A DNA stretch of 64,000 nt from Pascua guehoae. Lineage: Eukaryota > Basidiomycota > Tremellomycetes > Trichosporonales > Trichosporonaceae. The notes under the pieces were generated by a model. The model was given only the letters and a program-made list of their open reading frames with translations, did no database searches and was not told where the DNA came from. Position numbers and translations under genes: made by a program. Where the stretch lies: the NCBI GenBank assembly GCA_001600415.1, contig BCJX01000003.1, positions 529,632 through 593,631 of the forward strand, given 5' to 3'. Positions 47,014 through 59,100 of this stretch are shown here, one piece after another (position 1 is the stretch's first letter; every line of letters starts with the position of its first letter).

Positions 47014-47909
47014 TGCTGATGAGGAAGTGTGCCGATCAAGTGGCACCGCCACACCGAATGATCGCCTCTGAGGCTGTTTCGTCGTGATTTTCTGCGGCCG
47101 ATGGTCCAGGGAACGGAAGGCGTAATGTATAGGGAAGGGAACAAGTGGGAGGGTAAGGTGGAGGAGAAGCTCGCCGGTTATTGTCGACGAGAAGGTCCCC
47201 ATGACTCCCGCCGAGGACGCCCCCGTTCGTCTTCGTCGACTAGCAAGCGTTCGACTGCGCGTCCCAAGGCTGTCATTCCGAGAAGTACATGAAGAACGGC
47301 GACGCTCAGGCCATCACAGACATGAGTACCGAGCAGATCCTTTCGCAACCCAACTGGTCTGCTCTTATGGAGTGCGTCGAGGAAGCCCACCGCGCGGGCA
47401 CTGAGGTGTTCGGCAATGTGATCTTCGAGAACCGTGAAAGGTTGTGGAACCGCCGTTGTCCCCTAGAGACTCTCAAGTCCCTGTCGATTACAGGCGGAGA
47501 GTCCGAACGTGTGGAGCGGACTATGGAGAGTAACTGGGGACAGCTACGGAGGAAATGTGGACAGAGGCCGAGAGGAAAGAGTGGCAGAAATGATGAAAGA
47601 GAAAGGAGTGGGGGATTGTGGGTGAGTCCAAAATGAATGGGGAGGTGTGCGTGCAAAGTGAGTGGGCAGCAAAGATGGCCACAACTAGGGTAACAATGAG
47701 GCGTCGTACAAAGTGGCTTCAGGTTCACTAGTTGGATGCATAGGAGTACGGGTACGGCTTAGGCGGGGGCATGGGGGCACGGGGAGGCGTGCACACCAAG
47801 GGGGAGAAGCTGCCTGGGCCGGGGTAACGAGCGAAGGAGGGAGGGAAACACAAACAAAACGGGGTACGGAGGATGGAGGGCGGGGATGACGAGATGCTTT
47901 GTCCCCAGT
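47014..47909. other. Spacer with a possible gene fragment
   Basis: A plus-strand frame from about 47236 to 47470 encodes protein-like sequence without a start context (QAITDMSTEQILSQPNW, VEEAHRAGTEVFGNV), while an upstream stretch in another frame is also open. It may be a decayed gene or a single exon; no family was recognised. The remainder holds the 3' end of the permease gene. Confidence 0.3.
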
Positions 47910-50671
47910 TTAGAAGAGGATACTGGCGATCTTGGCGGCAAGGCTGGTGTCCTTGTTGAACTTCTTCTGGTCGAGGTCTTCCATGTGGTCGAGCTCGCGG
48001 CGACCAGTGACGAAGTCGATCTCGGCCAGAGGAACCCAGCGCGTGTGCTTGGTCAACTTCCAGGTCGTAAACGCGATGGCGAAGATCGGAATGGAAATGT
48101 ATGAATAGGCGAATACGTTCGGGTCCCAGTTGCCTTTGAGGAAGACGGTGAAGTCTGCAGGGGGTCAGACTGACGGCGATGGCACGGTACTGTACGACTT
48201 ACTGCTCAAAACGATGATGATTGAGAACCCGATGAATCCAAACCACGAGAGGTAAGGCTGGAAAGGTGCCCGGTACGGGAAGTTGTCCCTGCTGATGCCT
48301 TGCTTCTTCAGGCCGTAGTAGAAGCGGAGGTAGGCGAAGAGGATAGACCACCAAGTGATCAGGCCAGTGACAGCGGACAACTTCTGCAGCCAAATCCAGG
48401 CTTGCCCGATAGTTGAGGTTTGGTTCTTTGTGCCTTTCATGCCAAGGAATGCGAGCAGACCAAAGGCACTGGAGATGCTCACACACCAAATAGGCAACCC
48501 GTGTCTCGTACTGTAATGGTCAGCGCGGATACCCAGCTTGGAAAAGTGGGCCGAAGCCCTGTGGTTGGCTGGTCCCCAAACCTGTCCAAAATGGGCGGGG
48601 AGCACTTACCAGTACCGCATGAAGCGGGGCATCTTTCCCTCAAGGGCGAGCGAGTACAAAGTACGAGACGAGCCGTAGACACACGAGATACCCGCGGACC
48701 ACGCCGAGATGAGGATACAGGCATTGATAAGCGAGGGAAGGCCCTTAATGCCTGCACTTTTGATGGCGATGACCCAAGGCGAGGCACTAACACTTGTGCC
48801 AGACCCCAGGAGGTCTGGGTGGTTGCTGGAAACAATGTTGGATACGAAAAATACACCGACGATGTAGAAACAGATGATACGCCAAAACACGCGGCGGATG
48901 GCCCTGGGCACCGTCCTGCGTGGATTCTCGGCTTCACCGACAGTAATACCGATGACCTCGGTACCCAGGAACGAGTATCCTACGCCGATAAAACCAGAGA
49001 ACTGGGGTTTGTAAGAATGTGGCAGCTCAGCATACTCACGAAAGCCAGGAACTTTCCCCAACTGCCCGGAATAACATGTGCGTTATCGTCTTTGCCCACC
49101 GAGATTTCTTTGAATGGTGCTTCCTTCCAGTAACGGAACCCGATCTTGTCGTGATTTGGTCCACCACCGCACATCAGAATGAGGCCGAGGAAGATTAGCC
49201 CAATGATTGCAAGGACCTTGATGGACGAGAACCAGAACTCGGCCTCGCCGTATGCGCGTGCACCGAAGAAGTTGATAATCCAGATGGTGACCATCGCGAC
49301 AGTGATGTAAACGGCGATGTTGGTCTTGTCGTCCCAGTACTGAATGATCATGGCCGCGGCGACAATCTCCGCTGAGCAAGGTCAGCCGTTGCGATGACCA
49401 CGAACAGTTGTGGATGCCAATTCAACGTCCAAAACAAAGCACTGTAATGGACGTCACGATGGCACCCACAAACACATTCACTCACTTGGAAGGCCAATGG
49501 ACCAAGCATACGAGTAGTTGAATCCGACAGCCTGAGATTGGTGTCAGTATACGCCAACAGTAATGGCCTCGGTATGGTTTCCAGTCGTCACGGCCATTGG
49601 TAATTAAACCAACTGAAACAAGCATACCACCACCGCTGTGTTTGTTTCGCCTCTCTGCTCCATCAATCGGCTCAACGAGCTTATACTTACAAAACCAAGA
49701 GCCTCGTCGCAGAACCGCGACGCGTAGTGGGTGAACCCGCCGGCGATGGGGAACAGGGTCGCCATCTCTCCGAGAGCGACTGTCATGGCATAGACCAAGA
49801 CGGACATGATGCAGTATGCGATCCACGTGCTAACACCACCAGCACGATGGAGCGACTCTCCGATGCCGATGAAAATACCTGATATTAGACATTGTCCGGA
49901 CATTGTACGGGTATGATATCACAAAGAGTAGTGCGCTGTCATACTGATTGGACTTGGGAGTGGTGTCCAGCAGTTCTAAACGGCAGAACATGGCACGACC
50001 AAAACCCGCTGCCACAAGAAAGAGGCAAGGGCTCAAGGGTCCCATGTCGGTCTGAATGGCACACGGTACCACCGTGCACGTCTCAGAAGCCTTACTTGCA
50101 GCCGACATCATCTCTCAACGAGACGAGCGGAAGCAGAACGCTTGACACGTTTTGGCGTGGCGCTAGTGCCACACTCTACCGGTGAAAGTGGCACCACTGC
50201 CAACTCTTCCTGCCAACTCTTCCGACTCTTCTACATGCTTCCTACTCTTTGTCAAGCAAAACTCACCTGTTCCGATGGTACCACCAAGCGCAATCATGGC
50301 CATGTGACGCTGCTTGAGCTTGCGTTTCGTGCCGCCCAGAATCGAGCCGTGCTCTGTAGGGCGTCAACGTTTTTCGGCCATTGAAAGCGAAGGGATGGGA
50401 CACGCGACTGCTCGTAACGCGTCCCGTAGCTACCAACGAAAGCGCTCAAGGGGAGAACACACGTACCGTTCATCAGGGCGATGGGAGCAAAGGTGCCATC
50501 CTTGGGGTTGAGGCTGGCGTTGGGGGGGTAAGGCTCCTGTTTCTCAAAGTCGTACGAGTTGTTGTCGCCGTACGTGTCGGTGCCGCCGTACGTGTTGCTG
50601 GAGCCGTACGTGTCCATGGGGTACGCGTCACTGACAGCATGGCTGCCTTGGAAGTCGTCCTTCTTGTCCAT
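47910..50671 (-). CDS. Amino-acid permease (fungal YAT/APC family)
   Basis: Complement of 47910..48154, 48203..48510, 48610..49001, 49040..49371, 49486..49531, 49691..49878, 50267..50353 and 50467..50671: eight exons, 600 aa. Proton-coupled plasma-membrane uptake of amino acids. A hydrophilic N-terminus rich in Tyr/Gly/Asn (MDKKDDFQGSHAVSDAYPMD) leads into LKQRHMAMIALGGTIGTGIF, the helix-1 signature of the family, then GEMATLFPIAGGFTHYASRF and AVGFNYSYAWSIGLPTEIVAA. The motif GVGYSFLGTEVIGITVGEAENPRRTVP and the loop GSSRTLYSLALEGKMPRFMRY complete the match. About 12 helices; the cytosolic tail has the RRELDHMEDLDQKKFNKDT pattern common in the group. Most introns are 38-114 nt; introns 2 (388 nt) and 3 (159 nt) are longer. 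Substrate specificity cannot be read from sequence. Confidence 0.93.
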
Positions 50672-53600
50672 GGCTGGCTTAGCGGAAGGGTCCGAAAGAT
50701 CTAGAGGCTAAGGTAGCTTGGTTGGTGGGGGTTGGAAAAGGTGATGGGAGAGACCCAGTCTGGACGCGCGGTGGGTGTTTTAGAACCTGGGTCGCTGTTA
50801 AAGGACACGGGGGAAAAAGAGGGGTGAACGACGAAGTGAGTGATGCTTTTGAAGGAACAGAAACGGCGGGCTCTGGGACGAGCGGCGCGTCTAGCCTTCT
50901 GGACATGGCACTGGGATCATTTCGCCGGCGCTTCTTCGTCTCGAGTCGCTCCGCTCGAAAAGTGACACGACTCTTGCCGCCGCGCCGTGCCCAGCCTTGG
51001 GCCGCCCCCAATCCACTCTCTTTTCCCCGTCCCATCCTCTACGTTCTCTGCTGGACACTGAGGGCGCTTTGCTGCAGGTGGTTGCAAACACCACTCTTTC
51101 GTGTGCCGGCAGTATCAAGATCAAGCGCTCGCTGAACCGGACGACAAGGAACGATAAGGGCAAGGGCCACAACTCCTCCCATGATACCAGCTACCAACGC
51201 TGTACCGTTGCGGTTCCTGGGCCGCTCCTCCCAGCCACCCAGGCCCAGAGTGTCACAGATACATCCGCCTCCACTTTCACTGTCAGCACTACTAGGCTTC
51301 TCAGTCGTAGGGTAACGCGGGGTTTGCGGTGGCCCAAATGGCAGTAACTAGTCTGGGTCACGAAACTAAAGGGTGCATTTGCTCGGCTCCAAAGTTTCGA
51401 CTGTAACCATAAATGGTTTTTGCCATGCCGGCAGGAGGGAGCCAGAATTGCTGCTGCCTTGGGCTTGGCGTCGGGGCTGTGTTTTCTGCAGGTCCCCCAG
51501 GGCGGGGTCTCGAAACGAATCGGTCTGGATCTGCGTGACAGACGACCAATCGTCGTCTGCGTATCATGGAAAGGCTTGAGTTTGTTTATTTTTACAAGGT
51601 GCCGAGTGCTTCGAGAAAACCAAGTCTAGCGCAGTCTTGGGAGATTGTGAAAACTAAAGGGAAACGGGGAGATTTAAACGTTGGACGAAACGCACCCCAG
51701 ATACCCAGCGTACGGCAACCAGGCCGACCCAGCAAACTATGAATCAGATGTCACCATCGTCAGCACCATCATCCCTTTGATCCTCACACAGGTGGCTTCC
51801 ATGCGTCGCAAAACTCTCCTTTCCATCTTCCGATCTTCTGCGCGTCGTCTTACTGTAAAACTCTGATGCCCAACAGCACTTGATCTCATTTGAAACCCCA
51901 TTAGAAAAACGTCTCGTTTTCATCAGGAACGAAAAAATACAGAAGCTGCGTTTTCAGTGCACCAAGCCCACATTGCCTCTGGTCGTCGTCCACACTCTTC
52001 CAGCCGTCCAGCATAACGTCTTTTTCTAGCCTGCCAGCCCGTTGTACAGCACTACTGTATCCGACCTTTCCGCCATGCCGTATTCCCCTGCCCGGAGACG
52101 AAAGAGGTGACCCAGAACCCCCGACGACCAAACCCACTCGGCGTTGCCAGACGACTTTGACGCGCAAAGGCACGGACACGGGGACGACACGGTGCCTCTT
52201 CGTGACGTGTACGTGACCCCGCCGATCCAAAACCCAAAGTTAAGGTGGGTGGGCCTCGCATGTCCAACGTTCTACAGGTACAGGCGGCGGCGACAAGTGC
52301 CATATTGATACCCCTCTTTTTATTCAGTGTCATTTGGGAACGGTGACGGAGAAAGACAGACAAGAGCACTCTCCAGTCCGAGAATGAGAACAAGCAACGA
52401 GGTAAACGAGGGGGGTTCAAGATGACGTGAAGGAGAGTAACCGGGGGCTCTTCATGCAAACCATGTCTACCCGTATCTGCTACCGTGCAAGTTCCCGCGA
52501 TGGAGTCATACACGCTGCGCGACCCGGTCCTCTTGTCGTTTTTTTTCTGGGTCCAACCCCCTCAAGGACGCTGTTTCGTCTCAATGTTATCCACAGGAAC
52601 GAACGGCGCCAAGCGCACAACCACCGCCTTGAGCCTCTTCACAGACGGGGCGAGCATCTGGCGACGCAAGCGACACCAAGTGGGCCGCAGGCCAAGGGAG
52701 AGCGGGCCTGGCAGGGACGGGTAACGACCCAACGGCCACCACTACCCCGACAGAGACGGGTAACGTCCCAACGAGGTTCGGAGATAGGCGCGTCCCTCCA
52801 CCGTACACAACAACACTTGCAGCACCGCCGCAAGGTTGAGTTGCCGCCGGCCAGAAAAAAAACATGCAGTTACGCATCCACAGGAGTGAGAAAATGCCGC
52901 AGCCCGTCCGGCGCGCAAAATCAAGCTTAAGGTCAGTGCCGGTGAGTACCTTGGCACCAGCATTTAGCACCCACATGGGAACCGTCGTGGCTCTACACTG
53001 TAACCTTCTGCGTTCTGTTGACCACTGTGACCCACTGTGACTACCGCAGCTGCGTACAGTGTGCCTAAGCCAGCCATGCCTTCTGATCCCAGGGACTAGG
53101 CTGTTTTGCTGGGACACCAAACGGACCGATGCGCCCTGCTTGTTTGTCCTCCATCCCCACCGTCCTTGTTTCCCGTGCCCCACTCTGGTTGCCATTAAGT
53201 TCGGTTCCGCTCCCCAACACGGGGTCGTCGCTTGTTACTGCCAGGCCAGCACGTGGCAATGAGCTGAATCAAGGGCTACGCCGCGAGCGCAACTGCTCAG
53301 AAGGTCAAAGGAGGCAGCGTAGCAGAGTGTCAGCGCAGCACCATTGCCATCGGCGCAGGATGTAGATATAAGCACATGTGCGTTTGGAAACCCGGGAGAC
53401 CGCCACATTGAGGCCTGGGGTAACGGCACCTTTGTAGCGCTCGGAGAAAGATCGGGATTGAATATATTGAGCATCTTCTGATGTGGATAAACCATGTGGA
53501 AGCCACGGGAAGGGCGCATGGCACCGACGGTGAACACGTGGGGGGGGGGGGGGGGCAGAGGACGATACAGGCAATGTCATGGGACAAAGAGATGTTAATG

Positions 53601-54349
53601 TCACGGGACAAAGATATGTTAATTGAAATGAAGTAAATAAAACAACGTTGAACGAGGTAACATTGAGTAAGAGGGAACGGTCCAAAAGGGTGCGAGTTGG
53701 AGAAGAACACACCTGGCGTGGCTCCATGTCCTCTGGCACCGTGCAAGTCTTGCACTTGCCGGTTGGAGGGGGTGACATCCAGGTGGACTCCGATTGGGAG
53801 CGATGCCATCCTGCCCCACAATCATTGTTCATGCGTTGTGAAGGAGCATAAGCACATTCATAAGTCCAGACGGTTCCTGGGGGTTTGTGCGGTCAGGCCA
53901 CCGATGTAGCTGGACAACGTTAGGAATGTGATGAAGCAATTGAAGTAAGTCATATGGCGGTGCAAGGGGAGTGAAATTGCTACGAGTCGATTCTGCTCTG
54001 TGTGTCATCCGGGAAGCTCGAAGATTCTCCGGGACGAGAAGGCGTGAGTTGACAGTTGGGACGAGAACATAGCCAACAGCTATGAGCTCGGGAACGGACT
54101 TGAGATCTGCAGGACGCAGAGGCAGCGTCGCAAGGGTGGAGTATCGTAAATGAGGTACGTCTCCCAGACGCAACGCGATGGTGGGAAACGAGGAAAGGGC
54201 AGCTGGCGGAATACACATGCTCTGTACGCGCACAACATCCATCTCCGCCCAGCTCTGGCCAGACTCCACAGCATGACATGCGAGGAAGAGGGATAAGGGA
54301 TATACTCTACTGCACAACCACGACACCGTCATGTACCACTGCGGCGCTC
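50672..54349. other. Gene-poor intergenic region
   Basis: No gene is supported in 3.7 kb. It holds the permease promoter on the left and the CDC73 3' end on the right. A 14-G run lies at about 53541-53554. At about 53384-53410 there is an inverted copy (GAGACCGCCACATTGAG) of the repeat core found at 44.8-46.5 kb, and ACTTGCCGGTTG near 53755 is shared with about 46505. Confidence 0.5.
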
Positions 54350-55789
54350 CTACCTCCGCTTGGCGCTGTCCACGACGCGCCAGAACTCGGCAACGACCTG
54401 GCGGTCGGTGTGGCGCTTGTACCGATCGATGCGGAGCTCGGTTACGTTCCAGTCGCGGATGGCGGGGTTGGCCGACTCGTTGTTCCACTGGAAATAGACA
54501 CCCTTGACTGGCGGGTCAGCAAGCACACATGGTGTTGGGGTTTCCTCACCATTGCGGAAGAGCGACCTGGGCTCTGGCCACTTGTACGACTTGAACTGCC
54601 ATGCCTGGCCCGTCGTGACGACACAGAGCACGTGGTCCCTATCTGTCAGCTTGGGACCCTGTCCAACCGAAGCTCACCATGGTTCTGGGCCAAAGCGCTG
54701 CAGCGCCTCGACGCTGTCGACGATGAAGTACTCTGTTGTAATCTCGCCAGTGGGTCCATGTCGCTTGCGGATAACGGGGACGCTGTCTGCAGGGCGGTGA
54801 TTTCCCAACTCTGCTTCATGCTGCCGCGCGACATCAGACGGCTCAAATCTGAGAGTTAGCCTTGGATCGGAGACGGCAGAACTCACACTCCCTCCTCGAG
54901 GAACTTCTTGACATTCCACATCGTGATGAGTGAAGTAGGCGCAGACGAGATCATGATAATCGAGCGGTGGCGGCGTTGCCGCGAGCTATGCGATACGTGG
55001 ACCGGCGCAGCTGCTTGAGGCTGTGAATGGCTCCCACCCGACTCGATCGACTTGCGGAACGCCCTGATCTTATCCTTCATCACTGTCTTGACAAACGTGT
55101 CAAAGTTCTGCTGGGTTAGCAAATAATCCACCCCTCTGAAACCCACGTTGACCTTGCCCCCAGGCGCCACTCGCAGCACGGTGTTGCGATCCCGCAGTAC
55201 GACCTCCTCAGCACGGAGCTAATGGTTAGCGGGTAAACTCTGTCGCTATCGCCACCCACCTTCTTGCAGAACTCGCGATCCGCAACGTTGACCTCATACT
55301 TGCGCTTCGGCGCCGGTGCTGGTCGAGATGGTCCCGCTTCCTCGGCCTTGGCGACACCCGCTGCAGACTCCGCTGCTGGGTAAGCTCGTTATCGGGCTTG
55401 AGGTACCCACCTTCACCAACAACACGCCCTCCGCTGCTCCCCGTCCCCTGGAGGTAATCGATAACATTCTTCCTGTCTGGAATGAAGATGTTGCCCAGAC
55501 CCGACGCCTGCGCCTTCTTGAGGTAGTCACTGACGCTGGAATCGCGCTCGATCCACACAAGCCACAGCATGCCGACGGGGTAGAATTCGTCATTCTTGGC
55601 TGCTGAGCGTGTGTACCGAGTCGGCGCGTCCTTGGCCACCACGATCGGTTCGCCTGATGGTTGAGGGAAGGACAATGACGCCGCGGCGCCGAGCGTGTCC
55701 GTCTCCTCTCCGCTCGCGGTGAGAAGCTTTGTCGGGAGGTTTGACTTGATGGACCGCACGAGGAGGTCGTGCGCGTCTGGGTTGCTCAT
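54350..55789 (-). CDS. CDC73: Cdc73/parafibromin, Paf1 complex subunit
   Basis: Complement of 54350..54507, 54550..54638, 54678..54848, 54887..55110, 55147..55218, 55260..55375 and 55411..55789: seven exons, 402 aa. Cdc73 is a core Paf1C subunit acting with elongating RNA polymerase II in histone modification and 3'-end formation. The N-terminal domain reads MSNPDAHDLLVRSIKSN, DEFYPVGMLWLVWIERDSS and PDRKNVIDYLQG; a basic linker KRKYEVNVADREFCKK follows. The C-terminal Ras-like domain starts IIMISSAPTSLITMWNVKKF, continues YFIVDSVEALQRFGPEPW and WQFKSYKWPEPRSLF, and ends WNVTELRIDRYKRHTDR...FW. Introns are 35-42 nt; the 36-nt one (55111-55146) is a multiple of three without a stop, so retention would insert 12 residues. 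Intron 1 has a tandem CAGCAG acceptor. It diverges from the ligase gene. Confidence 0.94.
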
Positions 55790-56191
55790 GGTGGGTATGC
55801 CGGAGTTGGTATGATGGGCGATGATGGAGGAGATGAAGGCGGGCGGTGTGTTTCGAAAGTGGAAGTCGGTGACGCCTTGAACGACATGTCGGGGTACAAC
55901 AAAGGAACCAGAGAGCAATCGACGAGGTTATACTGGTGGCTCTTTTAAATTATTCCACGTGGAAATGATCCAGTCCAGTCACCCTGGCAGGGCAATCGTG
56001 TGGTGGAGGTGGTCCACCCCCTTTGTTCCTCTGTGCAATCCATCTCTTCCCTTGTCATCCACAGGTTCTTGTCATCATCCTCCTTCTTATAATGTCTCCA
56101 AACTACAGTCTCTTGTGACACCAACTCGTATAGTCGCTTGTTCTCGTCCACTCGACTCTCTGGCCTCGCGGCCTGCCGGCCAGGTGTCGCG
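55790..56191. promoter_or_regulatory. 402-bp divergent promoter of CDC73 and the DNA ligase gene
   Basis: The two start codons face apart. The region contains a 12-bp palindrome TTCCACGTGGAA (55953-55964) with a CACGTG E-box core, next to an AT-rich stretch (TTTTAAATTATT). Confidence 0.6.
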
Positions 56192-59100
56192 ATGGACATT
56201 CCTTTTGAAAAGCACGTCCAAAGGCGTCGCTTGCTTCCTTGGCTGACCCCTCAGGTTTGCAGACCTCGTTCACCGCCTTGGCAAACCCCCAAATACGAAA
56301 AGGTTCAATCGTGATGGCGTTGCAATCCCCCACTCTCCTGATCAGCTCTTTCTGTCATGGTTGAATCACCTTCCTCGCCCGTTTCCTCCCAAGACCGGGA
56401 AGCGGCTGTTCCGCCTTCTCTTCCCTGAAGAAGGGTCGCGGCGGAGATACGCGCTCAAAGAGACCAAGCTGTCGGAACACCTTGAGTGTATACTTGGAGT
56501 GACGGGACTGCGACAATGGGACAGTGTTGGATGGGAAGGTCGTGGTGGCACGGCCTGCCTTGGGGAGGCAGTTAAACGGGCGATGGAGAATCGAGTAGGT
56601 AACGAGAGAGACTTCTGAGGTGAACTAATCGCAGATACCTGCTGGCACCAAATCGACACTGACCCTCGGAGAGCTCGATGCCTTGCTCGACGAGCTAGCC
56701 ACGCCATCTCCATACTCCCAGCTATCGCAGCTGCACTCTCGTCCTCGCGACCCGTCCCTCATTCTGCGACAGCTGTTTCGTGATTCCTTCCTTTCCCCGT
56801 ACGCTCTTTCGGTCCTCACGCAAGTCATTCTGCGTGACCTGCGCCCCCTTCTGTCTCCCGTTCCCACGCTCCCCATACGTAATCCCACCGCCATGCTGCG
56901 TGTCAAGACCACAGCAGGTCCTCGTCAGCTCTCCCGTCACGTCGCCATGTGGTGCTGGAATCCCATCATGGCGAGACTATATGCCGAGGGCAAGGGCAGC
57001 TTTGATTGGTGTGCCGATGCTGCCGAGGCTGTCTCTGCTAATCCAACAAACTTTGTTCCCATTGCTACTGGTCCTAAAGTTGGCGTTGTCGTCCAGGTGC
57101 GCTCCTTGTGTTGACATTTGCTAACCTCAGACGCCAAAGTGCAAAAAGGGGCGTTCTATCAGTGACGCTCTTTCTGGTTTCTTCGGACGCTCCGGCTCGC
57201 TCTGCCCTACAGTCTGGGCTGAGACCAAATACGATGGTTATCGGTGAGCTGAAGCTCGCGGTTCCTCTGACAGCTCTCCAGAATGCAGATCCATGTCGCC
57301 CTGGACAGTGACGGCTCTCCAACGTTCACTATCTTCAGCAAATCCAAACGACAAAGCACGGACGACCGCATCAACACTCATTCGTAAGCGTGATATGTCA
57401 GTCGAAGCTCATGTCTTAGCATTATCCTAGCAGCCCTTGGACTCACCATCCCCGACCATCTTCCACGACACCCTGCTCTTGCCAACAGACTCTCCTCGAC
57501 CACCCCTCGACGCCGCATGACATCGAGCGTAATCCTCGAAGCTGAGGTCATTCCGTTTAATGAGGGAGAACGAGAGGGTGGTCGCGGTCCTGGTATCGAG
57601 GAGTTTTGGTGGCTTCAGAGCGCAGGTGTAACTGCAGGTCCTGGAATGTGGGTAGCTATGCCTGACGAATCGAACAGCTGCTCACCCGGACAGTCATGCG
57701 CCGAACACCTCCCGTAGCAGGCATCTGTGCCTAGCGTTGTTTGATATCCTTCACTTGGATGGCGAGGGCCTTCTGAAAGTACCATACTCACATCGCCGAC
57801 AGCTTCTCGAGGAGGTTACTGTATCGATACACGGCTTTGTAAGTGGCTGACAGCGGTAGCGACTGATGCCAGTCCTTCTTGGCAGCCAGGACTGAAATAC
57901 CACTGTATAATGGTAAACGTCAAGCAGAAGAGGTGAGAAGGTTCCCGAGATAATGGCTAATCCTAGACTCTCCGGCGTGCCTTTGAGCGGTCATCTGAGA
58001 ATAGGGAGGGTGAGCTATAGTGCTTTCCACTGCTAACGATGACAGAGGGCCTAGTTCTAAAGTCATCAGACTCCCTTTACAATGATGCGAAGCGTCAATG
58101 GATCAAGCTCAAGGTGACGTTTACCATGAAGGCTGAGCTAACCTTGGCAGAAGGACTACATTGAGAACCTGGGCGACTGTATTGACCTTGTCATTCTGGG
58201 TGCGGGCTGGGATCTAGACCGCGCGAGAGAGCTGAGAGGTGAGCTTTTTTTCCTGGAACAAAGCTCACCATCCCAGTCGACACTTCTGTCTTTACCACGT
58301 TTTACGTCGGCGTGCTAACGAATCGCGCTGCCGTGTCCTCAAGAAGAGAAGCGCCACACTTTGAGATCCTCTTCCGCGTCTCGTACGGCATGTCGAGGGA
58401 CCAGTTGGAGTTGTACAATGAGAATTTGCGACATCAGCGGTGGGGAAACAAGCCTTTTGACAAGAACGACGCGTGGAAGAGGGTAGGTTGTGCCTGGGAG
58501 AGACTGCCTGACTAACGGTTGCCAGCGCCTCATCGGCTTATCATGGAGGTACACCATGCCGCGTGGTATGACGCCGCCGTCGGTCCTGCTCGAACAACCT
58601 CTCTGTGCCGAGGTCATGGGCGCGGGCTTCCAGAAGCTGCCATTCTCTAATGTGAGCTGGGCCGATGGAACGGTATTAGCTCATCATCAGTTATACGAAC
58701 TGCGCTGGCCGCGTCTAATGAAGATCTACGAGCGCAAAGAACGCCCCTGGACTGAAGGTAAGCCCCACGTATCACTATTATTGACTAGCCCCAGCTCTCG
58801 ATGTGCAAGGACTAAAGGAGGAAGCCCACCGCGCCCTCGGCTACGCCAAGTCGCAGGAAGCGCTGACACTCTCATCGCCCGAGGACTCGATCAAGGCACT
58901 CTGGCGATCCAAGAGTGCAATGATCGAGGCTGACGTTGTCGACCTTACCAATTTGCCACTCACCCCGTCGCCCAAGTCCCGCGCTCGTACCAGTCCCGGA
59001 CGCCAAGCTTCTGCTCCTTGCGTACTAAACTTGTCACCAGAGACGCCGCGGCGGAGACTACCCGGCGCCAGCAACAATGTCACGCCTCCTACTCCCCTCC

